Shown: positions 1 to 8,461, numbered from the stretch's first letter. The stretch is 18,825 nt of DNA from Nitrosomonadaceae bacterium (GCA_021300055.1 JAJTHU010000286.1:1-18825), one strand, 5' to 3'. Notes: generated by a model from the letters alone, not told the origin. Numbers and translations: made by a program.

Positions 1-93
1 GACCACAAGATTGGCAGCAGTGAAAAGCTGTTCGGCCGATTCACGCTTTTGCGTCGCGGCAAGAAAAACTACAGCCTCGTTCGCTGGCAGTAG
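1..93 (+). CDS. C-terminal end of an unidentified protein (partial, 5' end outside window)
   Basis: Frame 1 is open from the first base and ends at a TAG at 91-93, leaving 30 residues. The visible tail is basic and aromatic, with the motifs KLFGRF, RRGKKNY and LVRW just before the stop. The ordinary codon choice and the position directly upstream of another + strand gene suggest the end of a real gene and not a chance frame. The family cannot be named from 30 residues. The next gene lies in the same frame 33 nt downstream, but it begins with its own Met and hydrophobic anchor, so the two look like separate genes. Confidence 0.55.
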   Translation, partial: DHKIGSSEKLFGRFTLLRRGKKNYSLVRWQ

Positions 94-126
94 CGCAACT
101 TCCACAACGTCCAACGCGCACCGACC

Positions 127-732
127 ATGCTACGTTCCTGGAAAGTTTGGTTGTGTGTGCTGGCCGTGCTCTGGGGTGTTGTGCAGTGGCAGCAGCAGCG
201 CAGCCAGACCAAACGGCTGCTATCGAACTCGCCTATTGCAGCGGTGCCGCTGCAAACGTCCACTGATGCACGTGCCTTCAACTCTGCGGGTTATCAGATC
301 ACACCGGTCGCGAGCTACGAACTGCGCGCGTTGGTGCTTTCCACCGAACGCTATCGCGCGGGACGCGAGGCTGATCTGTCGCCAGTGGATTTCGCGCTCG
401 GCTGGGGACCAATGTCTGACCCAAACGTGTTTGGTCAGCTCGAGATCTCGCAGGGCAATCGCTGGTATCAATACCGCTGGTCAGGCGCGCCGCCAATTGA
501 GCCATCGCAGATTGTTCGGCATTCCGCGAACACCCACCTCATTCCCGCCGATGACAATGTTCGGCGGCAGTTGCTCGATGTGCAGCGCGGGCAGACCGTG
601 ACTCTCAAGGGCACCTTGGTCAACGTCGATCACCCGGATGGTTGGCGTTGGCGGACGTCGACCACCCGCGATGACTCCGGCGGCGGGTCGTGCGAATTGA
701 TGTGGGTGACTGAGGTGCTCGTCGGGTCCTGA
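127..732 (+). CDS. Membrane-anchored conserved hypothetical protein
   Basis: The protein has 201 residues. Residues about 6-22 form a single hydrophobic segment after a short basic start, so it is probably an inner-membrane anchored protein with a periplasmic domain, or an exported one. Conserved-looking motifs are GWGPMSD (about residues 94-100), LEISQGNRWYQYRW, HSANTHLIPAD and, near the end, DGWRWRTS followed by CELMWV. From memory, this combination resembles a widespread uncharacterised proteobacterial protein, but I cannot attach a Pfam name. The start is the ATG at 127; the same frame has a stop at 91-93 and no good ribosome binding site is visible. A 97-nt gap separates it from the acyl-CoA ligase, so shared transcription is possible but not shown. 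Function unknown. Confidence 0.8.
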   Translation: MLRSWKVWLCVLAVLWGVVQWQQQRSQTKRLLSNSPIAAVPLQTSTDARAFNSAGYQITPVASYELRALVLSTERYRAGREADLSPVDFALGWGPMSDPNVFGQLEISQGNRWYQYRWSGAPPIEPSQIVRHSANTHLIPADDNVRRQLLDVQRGQTVTLKGTLVNVDHPDGWRWRTSTTRDDSGGGSCELMWVTEVLVGS

Positions 733-829
733 CCTGCTGGTGGCCTGTTCCGAGGCTGGCGAAGACGCTAGTCGCAAAGGCGGGTAGCATTGGCAAGCGA
801 TCAAAAAAGAAAATTCCGCGGGAAGCCAA

Positions 830-2398
830 ATGCAGCTATACATGACGCAGGCTTTGCATCGTTCACGGCAACAGCAACCTGAGCGTATTGCGACGATTTG
901 CGGAGAGCGCCAGCAGACGTACGCCACATTCGTCGAACGGTGCGCCAAGCTTGCGGGCGCACTGCAGAAGCTCGGCATGGCGAAGTCGGACCGCGTTGCC
1001 ATGCTCGCCTTCAACTCCGACCACTACCTCGAGTTCTACTTCGGTACATGGTGGGGTGGGGGCGCAGTCAACCCAGTGAATATTCGCTGGAGCGCGGCGG
1101 AGATCGCCTACTCCCTAGACGATTGCGGTACACGCATTCTCATCGTGGATGAGCAGTTCAAGCACCACGTCCCTGCGCTCCGCGCACAGAGCAAGTCGCT
1201 AGCGGTCGTCATTTACGCTGGCGCTGGCGAGCTGCCTGAAGGGATGCTGAGCTACGAGCATTTAGTGGCCTCAGCTGAACCCGTCGCCGATGCGGGTTGT
1301 CACGGCGATGACCTTGCTGGGGTGATGTACACGGGCGGCACCACGGGGTTCCCGAAGGGTGTGATGCTGTCGCACGAGAACCTTGCAAGCAACGCGCTCG
1401 CTTGGGCGGCGGCCGGGATGACCGCGCCGGACGCGAATACTTTGCTCATTGCGCCAATGTTCCACATTGCCGCAGGCGTCACCATGAACGCCACGATGCT
1501 TGTTGGCGGTACGTTCGTGTTGCGTCCGGTCTTCAACCCGCAGGCAACGCTCGCTGCCGTGCAGGCGCACAAAATTACGCATCTGATTTTGGTGCCGACC
1601 ATGATTCAGCTGACGGTTGATCATGCTGATGCGGCGACAACTGACCTCTCCAGTGTGCGCGTTTTGGCGTACGGTGGTTCTGTGATCAGCGAAGCGGTGT
1701 TGAAGCGCGCGATGCAGCGCTTCCCCAACGCGGGCTTCTATCAGGTGTACGGGATGACCGAGCTTGCGCCGATCGCGACCGTCCTCAGCGCGGAGGATCA
1801 TCGGCGTGCAACCGCAGATCCGAAGAGCACACTGCTGCGCGCCGCAGGGCGGGCGGGGTTGGTGAGCGAGATTCGCGTGGTAAGCCCAGATGGCCACGAA
1901 ATCTCGAAGGGTGAAGTGGGTGAAGTGACGGTGCGTGGCCCAGGTGTGATGCTGGGCTACTGGAACAAACCAGATGCGACGCGTGCAGCCTTGCAGGATG
2001 GTTGGATGCACACTGGGGACGCCGGTAAGATGGATGCGGACGGCTATCTATACATCGTCGATCGCGTGAAAGACATGATTGTCTCCGGCGGTGAGAACGT
2101 TTACTCGGCAGAGGTCGAGAACGCGTTGGCGCGGCATGTGGCCGTGGCTGCAAGTGCCGTCATCGGTATCCCCGATGACAAGTGGGGAGAAGCCGTGCAC
2201 GCGGTCGTGGTCTTGAAGCCTTCTGCGCAGGTGACCGCTGACGAACTCATCGCGCATTGCCACACGCTCATTGCGGGCTACAAGTGTCCGCGTTCGGTGG
2301 AGTTTCGTGATTCGCTGCCCGTCACGGGCGCAGGCAAGATCCAAAAAACCGAACTGCGCAAACCCTTTTGGGAGGGGCGCTCACGTTCGGTTAATTGA
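830..2398 (+). CDS. AMP-forming acyl-CoA ligase (long-chain fatty-acid-CoA ligase type)
   Basis: This 522-residue protein belongs to the class I adenylate-forming family, which activates a carboxylic acid with ATP and transfers it to coenzyme A. Visible motifs in order are the phosphate loop YTGGTTGFPKGV (residues 167-178), YGMTE (307-311), GWMHTGD (391-397), DRVKDMIVSGGENVY (411-425) and the C-terminal GAGKIQKTELR, whose Lys503 is the expected catalytic lysine. The length is typical of FadD-like and related cytosolic acyl-CoA synthetases. Substrate cannot be read from sequence; medium or long-chain fatty acids or an aromatic acid are possible. The start at 830 is preceded by GGGAAG at 820-825; an ATG four codons in (842) is a weaker alternative. 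The stop is followed after 2 nt by the DUF6624-type gene, suggesting co-transcription. Confidence 0.93.
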   Translation: MQLYMTQALHRSRQQQPERIATICGERQQTYATFVERCAKLAGALQKLGMAKSDRVAMLAFNSDHYLEFYFGTWWGGGAVNPVNIRWSAAEIAYSLDDCGTRILIVDEQFKHHVPALRAQSKSLAVVIYAGAGELPEGMLSYEHLVASAEPVADAGCHGDDLAGVMYTGGTTGFPKGVMLSHENLASNALAWAAAGMTAPDANTLLIAPMFHIAAGVTMNATMLVGGTFVLRPVFNPQATLAAVQAHKITHLILVPTMIQLTVDHADAATTDLSSVRVLAYGGSVISEAVLKRAMQRFPNAGFYQVYGMTELAPIATVLSAEDHRRATADPKSTLLRAAGRAGLVSEIRVVSPDGHEISKGEVGEVTVRGPGVMLGYWNKPDATRAALQDGWMHTGDAGKMDADGYLYIVDRVKDMIVSGGENVYSAEVENALARHVAVAASAVIGIPDDKWGEAVHAVVVLKPSAQVTADELIAHCHTLIAGYKCPRSVEFRDSLPVTGAGKIQKTELRKPFWEGRSRSVN

Positions 2399-2400
2399 TC

Positions 2401-3117
2401 ATGACCGAATGGCAACGGCACCGGCAGCTCACGGGGCCGCAGGCGAGTAGTCTGTCTCTTGTGTTTCGGTTGGCTGTGAGCGCGTGGCTGAGCCTGCTGG
2501 CGTCAGCATGTGCACAAGTCGCACATGCACAAGACTGGCCTGCGATCGCGCGCGAATTCGAAGCCATGTTGGAGGCCGACCAAGCGGCTCGCCGTGAGTG
2601 GAATGCGCTCGTCGCACTCGAAGGCCGCAGCACAACCGAAAAGCCATCGCAAGCGGATGACGCGCAACGCGCGGCGCTGCGCGCGCGTGTGCAAACGATG
2701 GACGCTGCACATCAAGCGCGCTTGGCAGCGATCATCGCCGTGCACGGATGGCCACGCCGCTCGGATGTGGGCGGCCGCGCGACGATGGCGGCGTTCGTGA
2801 TCTTGCAGCATGCGCCGCCTGAGTTTCAACGCCAAGTGTTTGCCGACGTGCAGCGCGCCGCCGCACACGACGAGATTGATCGCAGTGCACTTGCGGCGCT
2901 TGATGATCGCATTCGCCTTCACGAAAAGCGCCCGCAGCGTTATGGCACGCAAATTGAGATTCGCAATGGCGGCGTCACGCTCTGGCCTGTGGAGGATCCT
3001 TCAAACCTCGATGTGCGACGGCGCGAGGTTGGTCTGATGCCGATCTGCCGCTACCTCGCACTATTTGCCACGCCACAAGCCAAGGTTGAGTACGCTCCCT
3101 GCGTCGCTGCGAAGTAA
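2401..3117 (+). CDS. Exported DUF6624-type protein of unknown function
   Basis: From the ATG at 2401 the protein has 238 residues. Residues about 20-43 form a hydrophobic signal segment ending in AHAQ, a plausible signal peptidase cleavage site. An LASAC motif just before it could instead be a poor lipobox. The mature part has HGWPRRSDVGG (115-125), ILQHAPPEFQ (134-143), a DDRI stretch and QRYGTQ (179-184), followed by a C-terminal region with GLMP. As I remember it, this pattern of GWP, QHA and QRYGTQ marks the DUF6624 family; no biochemical function is known to me. A TTG at 2395 would extend the gene by two codons and overlap the ligase stop. A GTG at 2461 would give a tighter signal peptide. 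None of the three has a clear ribosome binding site, so translational coupling to the ligase is likely. Confidence 0.78.
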   Translation: MTEWQRHRQLTGPQASSLSLVFRLAVSAWLSLLASACAQVAHAQDWPAIAREFEAMLEADQAARREWNALVALEGRSTTEKPSQADDAQRAALRARVQTMDAAHQARLAAIIAVHGWPRRSDVGGRATMAAFVILQHAPPEFQRQVFADVQRAAAHDEIDRSALAALDDRIRLHEKRPQRYGTQIEIRNGGVTLWPVEDPSNLDVRRREVGLMPICRYLALFATPQAKVEYAPCVAAK

Positions 3118-3312
3118 CTGTGCGCGGTCGAACCTGTGTATGCGCATGCAATGACGTTGGCCGCTTTTCCCCTAGGTGTTTGCCCTAAGCTCGGCGCGGA
3201 TAGCGCGTCTGTAGCGCGATTGTTCGTCTAGAGAGCATCGCGGGTTGGGCGAATTGATGTCACCGCGCGCTGGATAAGCGTGAACAAACTCTAGGAACTA
3301 CGGGTGTCTCCA

Positions 3313-3336
3313 GGCGTTTTTTTGCTTGGAAACGCC
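3313..3336. repeat. 7-bp stem inverted repeat
   Basis: GGCGTTT (3313-3319) pairs perfectly with AAACGCC (3330-3336) across a T-rich 10-nt loop. It is about 200 bp after the DUF6624-type gene, which is far for its terminator, and no downstream T-tract is present. A role as an RNA hairpin or protein site is open. Confidence 0.4.
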
Positions 3337-3390
3337 CGCCGAATATGGAGTTTCGGCGCTCAACGAGGGACGTATCGGAGCCATCAGGCC

Positions 3391-3448
3391 TTTAGTGCAT
3401 TGCGCATCGCTCGCATCGAGACTGGTACAAAAAATCTACTGCACTAAA
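3391..3448. repeat. 9-bp perfect inverted repeat upstream of the hybrid kinase
   Basis: TTTAGTGCA at 3391-3399 is exactly complementary to TGCACTAAA at 3440-3448, with a 40-nt spacer. It lies about 160 bp before the kinase ATG, immediately upstream of a TATAGT. It could form a long-loop hairpin or be a pair of half-sites for a regulator. No T-run follows, so it is not a standard terminator. Confidence 0.5.
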
Positions 3449-3610
3449 ACGCGCGCTGCTATAGTCAAACGAGAAAAAAGTACCGTGCAAGCGGCTGCAT
3501 TGCACTTCGAATGCACGCATATGCGCTTTTGATCGGGATTAGCTCGGTCTTCCGCCGCGATTCATCACTTCTTGTGTAGGCGGCTCGTCCAAAGTTTGCC
3601 GCCACTCGAG

Positions 3611-6600
3611 ATGTCCACACCCGAGCCTAATTCTTCGGATGCACGCACTTCAGTGCCACGCTCGGGTGGTGCGGCGTCGCGCGCGCCAGAAATGCCCGCG
3701 CGGGGAATGGAGGCCATCGGAGTACAGCCCGCCGCTAGCGTGCGCCCAGATGTCGACGACGAATTGCTCGATATAGCGTTCACGCAGCTGCCGCAATCAC
3801 TTGCGGTCATGGTGGCCGTCATCGTAGTGTTCGGCTTCGTTTTATGGGGCACGTTCTCCACGCAGTTGACGGTTGGGTGGATCGCCGTGATGTCGTGGGT
3901 GATCGCAGCGCGATACGCGATGGTGCTTGGCTATCGCCGCCACAAAGCAGCAGGCATGTTGGCAAATGCAGGGCGTCACGAAACTTCAAACTGGCGGCGG
4001 CGCTTTTTGCTGGGGGCGATCGCATCGGGAGCTGTATGGGGCGGTGGCGCAGCGCTCGCCATTGCTGGTGAAGGACACGCCGACCTTGCGGTGGTGATCG
4101 GCGCGGTATTGGTGGTAACCATTGTCTCGCGCCTCTCGCTCGCTACGCAGATTTACTCGCAGCAGGCTTTTCTGGTTGCTGCACTTGTGCCCCCGGCTGT
4201 CGCTTCTTGGGTTTTTGCTGGTAGTACTGGCCGCATCGTCGCGCTCATTTTGCTAGTCGGTGTTGGGCTGTCGATCTTTGCGAGCCGACGTATCTATGCG
4301 GCCGCCCGCGCCTTACTCGAAGCGCAGACGGAATTGGAGGCGACGCGCCAACTTGCCGAGGCCGTACGCGCTAAAGCGCAGTTCTGGGAGATGGTCGAAT
4401 GGGCGCCTGACGCCATCAACGTCACGATCGACGGCACGATTCGCTACGCCAATCCAGCTTGCGTGCGGCTGTACGGCTGCAGCCACGTATCCGAAATTAT
4501 CGGTCGTGGGGTGCTAGCGGCAGTCCATCCCGCTTCACGCGCCGCAGTTGAGATGCGCCTGCACGAGTTGGGAGGGGTTGGAAGTGATTTGCCGCCGATT
4601 GAGATCAAGTGTGTGCGACCCAATGGCGAAGTCTTTACGGTTGAATCGCGCGTGCGCCGCATTACCTTTGATGGGCAAGTTGCTAACCTCGTTTTGCAAC
4701 GCGATATTACGGCGCGACAGAACGCTGAAGCTGCCGTTGCCGAGTATCGAGAGCGGACACAACGATTGCTGAAGGCTGCCTCGGTCGGGCTTTGGGATTG
4801 GGATATCGTCAGTGGCACGGTGTATTTTTCGCCCGAGTGGAAGGCAAATCTTGGCTACGCCGACCACGAGTTGCAGAACGAGTTTGGCGAATGGCAGTCT
4901 CGGGTGCATCCCGACGATCTTGCAGTGGTGATGGAGAAGATCGACGCATTTCGTGCCGGCAAGCTCCCTGCCTACGAGGCCGAGTTTCGAATGCGACATC
5001 GCGACGGTGGTTGGCGTTGGTTCTTGTCCCGCGCGGACATCGTGCGCGACGCCTTTGGTGCGGCAGAGCGGATGAGCGGGAGCTTGCTGGACGTTTCCGA
5101 GCGTCGTCGGGACCAAGAGGCGCTCTGGGAGTCTGAGTTGCGCTTGCGCCTGGCTGTGCGTGGTGCCGACCTCGGCCTGTGGGATGTCAACTTTCAGACT
5201 GGAAAACTAGTGGTCAACGCGCGCTGGCGCAGCATGCTTGGCCTTCCTGTAGATGGCGGCGACTTGCATGTCGACGACTGGTTCGCGCGTCTGCACCCAG
5301 ATGACAAGATCAGGTACGAAGCGCTGCGCGACGAGATTTTTAAGAACAGATCGATGGTGTTCTTCGAGGAAGAGTTTCGCGTGCTCCACCGAGATGGCAG
5401 CTATCGTTGGATCTTGGATCGCGGCGCAGTGGTGGGCCGTGACGAGCAAGGTCAGCCGACACGTGTGTGCGGTACGCACATGGACATTACCGAGCGCAAA
5501 CAAGCCGAGGCAACGACTCAAGCGCTTGAGGAGCAGTTGCGCGAATCTCAAAAGATGCAGGCCATCGGTACGCTCGCCGGCGGGATTGCGCATGATTTCA
5601 ACAACATCATCGCAGCGATTTTGGGTAACGCAGATCTCGCGATGCGTGCAGCGCAAAGCAAGCCCATCAGCGCGCAGCTTGAGCAGATTCAGCTAGCTGG
5701 CCGTCGCGGTCGCGATTTGGTTCAGCAAATCCTTTCGTTTAGTCGCCGTGCGCCGTCACAAAAGACCCAGACCGACATTGCGCGCGTCGTGGACGAGTCG
5801 GCGAAGATGCTCACGGTGACTTTCCCTGCGCGCGTACAACTCGAAGTTGACTGCGCGCAAGGGCTGCCGTGTGTGATGGCGGACGCGACGCAAATTCAGC
5901 AAGTCATCATTAACCTTGCAAATAACGCGATGCAAGCGATCGGTGAGAGCACGGGGCGCGTGCGCATCACACTCGATCGTATCGACATCGGCATCGGGCT
6001 TGTTGAGGGCCAGCCGCGCAATATTGGCCTGCGTCAGATGTTTGATCGTCATTGTGCGAGTGCAGTGCGCATCTCCGTGCGCGATACCGGTGAAGGTATG
6101 ACACCCGCGGTGCTGGAGCGAATGTTTGAGCCGTTCTTCACGACCAAGGCGGTCGACCAGGGCACTGGCTTAGGACTGTCCGTGGTACTTGGCATCGTGC
6201 AAGCGCACGAGGGCGCGATTTTGGTCAACAGCCGATTTGGGGAGGGCACGGAGTTTATTGTGTTGCTGCCCGTAGACGAGCCCTCAGCCGCTAGCCGTCG
6301 CGCAGTTGCAAGCGTGCCACGAGAGCCCGCCGGATCAGCAGCTGCTCCAACCTTCTCAAGCTCGCCCAGAGCCAACATCATGTATGTTGACGATGATGAA
6401 GCGCTGGTTTCGCTCGTGGAAGAGTTGCTGCAAACCGAGGGCTACCGTGTTAGCGCATTTAGCAATCCGATCAAGGCGCTGGAGGCGTTTCGCAACAGCC
6501 CCGCAAGCATAGATTTGGTCGTGACGGACTTCAACATGCCGGGCATGTCCGGAATCGACCTTGCCCGGGCGCTACGCGCGTTGCGACCAGATATTCGCAT

Positions 6601-6733
6601 CGCCATTGCATCGGGATACGTTAACGATAGCCTCCGGCGACAAGCCGAGGAAGTTAAGGTGGCGCACTTGCTACCCAAAGTGGTGGCGATTGAGTCGCTT
6701 AGCACAGAAATCGCCAAGATCTTGCGTTCCTAG
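3611..6733 (+). CDS. Membrane-bound hybrid sensor histidine kinase, 6TM-PAS-PAS-PAS-HisKA-HATPase-REC
   Basis: From the ATG at 3611 the protein has 1040 residues; a TTG 13 codons upstream (3572) is less likely. Six hydrophobic helices lie at about 61-83, 87-108, 131-152, 158-180, 186-204 and 209-226, a MASE-like membrane sensor. A short coiled coil then leads to three PAS domains at about 257-370, 385-500 and 512-630. The second and third share the pattern GLWD, HPDD, EFR, HRDG, YRW or WRW, D(I/V)(T/S)ER. The kinase core has the H-box GGIAHDFNN with His661, N-box NLANNAMQA (768-776), DTGEGM (Asp825), FEPFFTTK and GTGLGLS. A linker precedes the receiver (about 922-1038) with acidic DDD and phosphoacceptor Asp973 in VTDFNMPG. 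The receiver lysine is Lys1023, but the proline normally after it is Val. No partner regulator is adjacent, so the receiver may act as autoregulator or phosphate sink. It converges on the broken MCP gene 41 nt away. Confidence 0.93.
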   Translation: MSTPEPNSSDARTSVPRSGGAASRAPEMPARGMEAIGVQPAASVRPDVDDELLDIAFTQLPQSLAVMVAVIVVFGFVLWGTFSTQLTVGWIAVMSWVIAARYAMVLGYRRHKAAGMLANAGRHETSNWRRRFLLGAIASGAVWGGGAALAIAGEGHADLAVVIGAVLVVTIVSRLSLATQIYSQQAFLVAALVPPAVASWVFAGSTGRIVALILLVGVGLSIFASRRIYAAARALLEAQTELEATRQLAEAVRAKAQFWEMVEWAPDAINVTIDGTIRYANPACVRLYGCSHVSEIIGRGVLAAVHPASRAAVEMRLHELGGVGSDLPPIEIKCVRPNGEVFTVESRVRRITFDGQVANLVLQRDITARQNAEAAVAEYRERTQRLLKAASVGLWDWDIVSGTVYFSPEWKANLGYADHELQNEFGEWQSRVHPDDLAVVMEKIDAFRAGKLPAYEAEFRMRHRDGGWRWFLSRADIVRDAFGAAERMSGSLLDVSERRRDQEALWESELRLRLAVRGADLGLWDVNFQTGKLVVNARWRSMLGLPVDGGDLHVDDWFARLHPDDKIRYEALRDEIFKNRSMVFFEEEFRVLHRDGSYRWILDRGAVVGRDEQGQPTRVCGTHMDITERKQAEATTQALEEQLRESQKMQAIGTLAGGIAHDFNNIIAAILGNADLAMRAAQSKPISAQLEQIQLAGRRGRDLVQQILSFSRRAPSQKTQTDIARVVDESAKMLTVTFPARVQLEVDCAQGLPCVMADATQIQQVIINLANNAMQAIGESTGRVRITLDRIDIGIGLVEGQPRNIGLRQMFDRHCASAVRISVRDTGEGMTPAVLERMFEPFFTTKAVDQGTGLGLSVVLGIVQAHEGAILVNSRFGEGTEFIVLLPVDEPSAASRRAVASVPREPAGSAAAPTFSSSPRANIMYVDDDEALVSLVEELLQTEGYRVSAFSNPIKALEAFRNSPASIDLVVTDFNMPGMSGIDLARALRALRPDIRIAIASGYVNDSLRRQAEEVKVAHLLPKVVAIESLSTEIAKILRS

Positions 6734-6774
6734 AGACTCACCGCTCGCATCAGCGCGTCAAGCGTCTGCGCCTA

Positions 6775-8325
6775 TCAGTTGGTCTTGAACGCGCTCACCA
6801 GTCGCGCCATTGAGCTTGCTTGGTCCGTTAGCCCTGCCGCCGCGGCCGCTGATTGCTCCACGAGCGCTGCGTTTTGCTGAGTCATCTGGTCGAGTTTGCC
6901 TACGATGCTACCGAATTGGTTAAAGCCCTGCACCTGCTCGTTCGCTGTGTGTGAGATCTCGCGGATGAGGGTGGTCACCTGACTCACCTGTTCGACGATC
7001 TATTTCATCGATTCGCCAGCGCTCTGCACGAGTGAGCTACCCGCGTTGATATCGTTCACGCTTGCTGTGATCAGCGCGCCAATCTCACGCGCGGCAGTTG
7101 CGCTGCGCTCCGCAAGGGTTCGTACTTCACCTGCCACCACGGCGAAGCCGCGACCTTGTTCGCCAGCTCGCGCAGCTTCGACCGCTGCGTTGAGCGCGAG
7201 GATGTTGGTTTGGAACGCGATGGAATCAATCACGCCGGTGATCTCAGCAATCTTGCGTGAAGACTGCTGAATTTGGGCCATGGTCGACACAACTTCGCCG
7301 ACGACTGCGCCGCCCTTGCTTGCAGACACCGATGCGTTCTCAGCAAGGCGCGATGCCGCGTGAGCGTGGTCGGTGTTCTGACGAACGCGGTTGGCCAGTT
7401 GTGCGACTGAGGCGGCAGCCTGTTGCAATGTTGATGCTTGCTCTTCGGTGCGTGAAGACAAATCCATGCCGCCTTGCGCGATCTCGGTTGCGGCGACGCT
7501 GACGTTATTCGCCGACGCACTGACGCGGCCAACGATGCTCTGCAACTCATCGGCCATATGGCCAAGGGAGGTAATCAACTCGCCCAACTCATCGCGCCGT
7601 GTGGCCTGCATCCGGCGGGTGAGGTCGCCCTGTGCAATGGCGCGGGTCAAAGCGGATGCTTCATCAAGTGAACGCGAAACATATTGGTACAAGCGAATGC
7701 CCATGAACAAACCAATGCCGACGATGGCGAAGGAAACGCCGCCAAGCCAGATGAGCGTGCTGCGCAGTCCCGCGTCGTTTTGCTTCCGAATGGCCTCCGC
7801 GCGAGTAATTTCGGCGTCGACGAGCTTCGCGAGCGATTCTTCCGCGCTACGGATGGCACCCTTGACGGGCTCCATGGCCTTGTCAGCGCTCCACGCATAG
7901 TTCATGCGTCCCTCAGCGATGTCCTTCAGCACTTTGCGGAAGCCTGCCGCGTAGGCGGAGGCCGCCTTCTGCATGGCCTCAATCGTTTGCTTGCTCGCTG
8001 CGTCGGTCGTTGCTTTGGCGTATGCATCGATGCTCGAGGTAGAGATCTTCTTGGCCTCCTCCCAGCGCTTGACCTGTTTCGCGAGCACTTGCTCTTCAGC
8101 GAGACCCAAAAAGGCATCCTTCTCGAAGCGCCGCATGTTGACGAGTGACCAGCGCGCTTCCGCGAGCCGATCAGCCTGAGCCATTTCATTGGTGATCAAG
8201 CTCTCGCTACGCACGACGACGTTGCGTAGGTTAGCTGCGGAGAGGATCGAGATAACGACTGCGCCGACGACGAGGATGCCAAGTGCGCCGATGAGTCGCG
8301 CACGCAGAGACAGGGACTTGAGCGT
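6775..8325 (-). pseudogene. Methyl-accepting chemotaxis protein gene, broken by an in-frame amber codon and probable start-codon loss
   Basis: Read on the - strand from 8325, the frame encodes a complete MCP of 516 codons. It has TM1 (about codons 12-31), a four-helix-bundle periplasmic sensor, TM2 (LIWLGGVSFAIVGIGLF), a HAMP domain and the signalling hairpin. The hairpin has the tip IDSIAFQTNILALNAAVEAA and GRGFAVVAGEVRTLAE. Codon 442 (7000-7002) is TAG. The same frame continues directly after it with IVEQVSQVTTLIREIS and ends normally with LVSAFKTN at 6775. A single CAG-to-TAG change would explain this. The frame upstream of the first usable GTG (8214) still encodes basic residues and TM1, and the natural first codon at 8323-8325 reads ACG followed by LKSLSLRARL, suggesting ATG-to-ACG. 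Translation from GTG 8214 would lack TM1 and stop after 404 residues, before the last 74 residues of the returning helix. Suppression, non-AUG start or sequencing error are alternatives. Confidence 0.85.
7000..7002 (-). other. In-frame TAG inside the MCP gene
   Basis: The + strand reads CTA, giving TAG on the - strand between codons for GESMK and IVEQV. The reading frame on both sides belongs to the same MCP helix, so this is a point nonsense codon and not a frameshift. Confidence 0.9.
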
Positions 8326-8461
8326 GTTTGGACACCAAGGGGTTACGAATGCTCAGGATTACTCCGGTGCGCGAGGTCACCCAATTCGAAATGAAAAGCG
8401 TGTTTTCCCACCCGTTTTTCTAATAGCTGTGTCAAGTCGCTGTGTGGCAGCACCCATAGGG

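Larger units (their letters stand above)
3118..3610. other. Long intergenic region with inverted repeats, no convincing gene
   Basis: This is the upstream region of the hybrid kinase gene. It is richer in A and T than its surroundings, especially at 3310-3335 and 3425-3485. Three perfect inverted repeats are visible: GGCGTTT/AAACGCC (3313-3319 and 3330-3336), TTTAGTGCA/TGCACTAAA (3391-3399 and 3440-3448) and TGCATT/AATGCA (3496-3501 and 3510-3515). A TATAGT at 3460-3465 could be a -10 element, but no matching -35 is seen. One open frame (3326-3532) crosses it but looks spurious. Confidence 0.6.

Noticed and set aside
1..732. The partial gene at the left edge and the next gene read in the same frame, as if one gene were split by a TAG
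   Set aside because: The second gene begins with its own Met and a hydrophobic anchor, and the 33 nt between the TAG and this ATG encode nothing that looks like a linker; two separate genes are simpler.
1271..2011. A 246-codon - strand open frame
   Set aside because: It is antisense to the acyl-CoA ligase, is rich in His and Arg typical of a shadow frame, and has no recognisable motif.
3326..3532. A 68-codon frame containing LNEGRIG, a motif reminiscent of acyl-CoA dehydrogenases
   Set aside because: Only seven residues match, the start would be TTG without a ribosome binding site, the rest resembles nothing in that family, and codon usage is unlike the neighbours. Treated as a chance match; a translated search of 3118-3610 would settle it.
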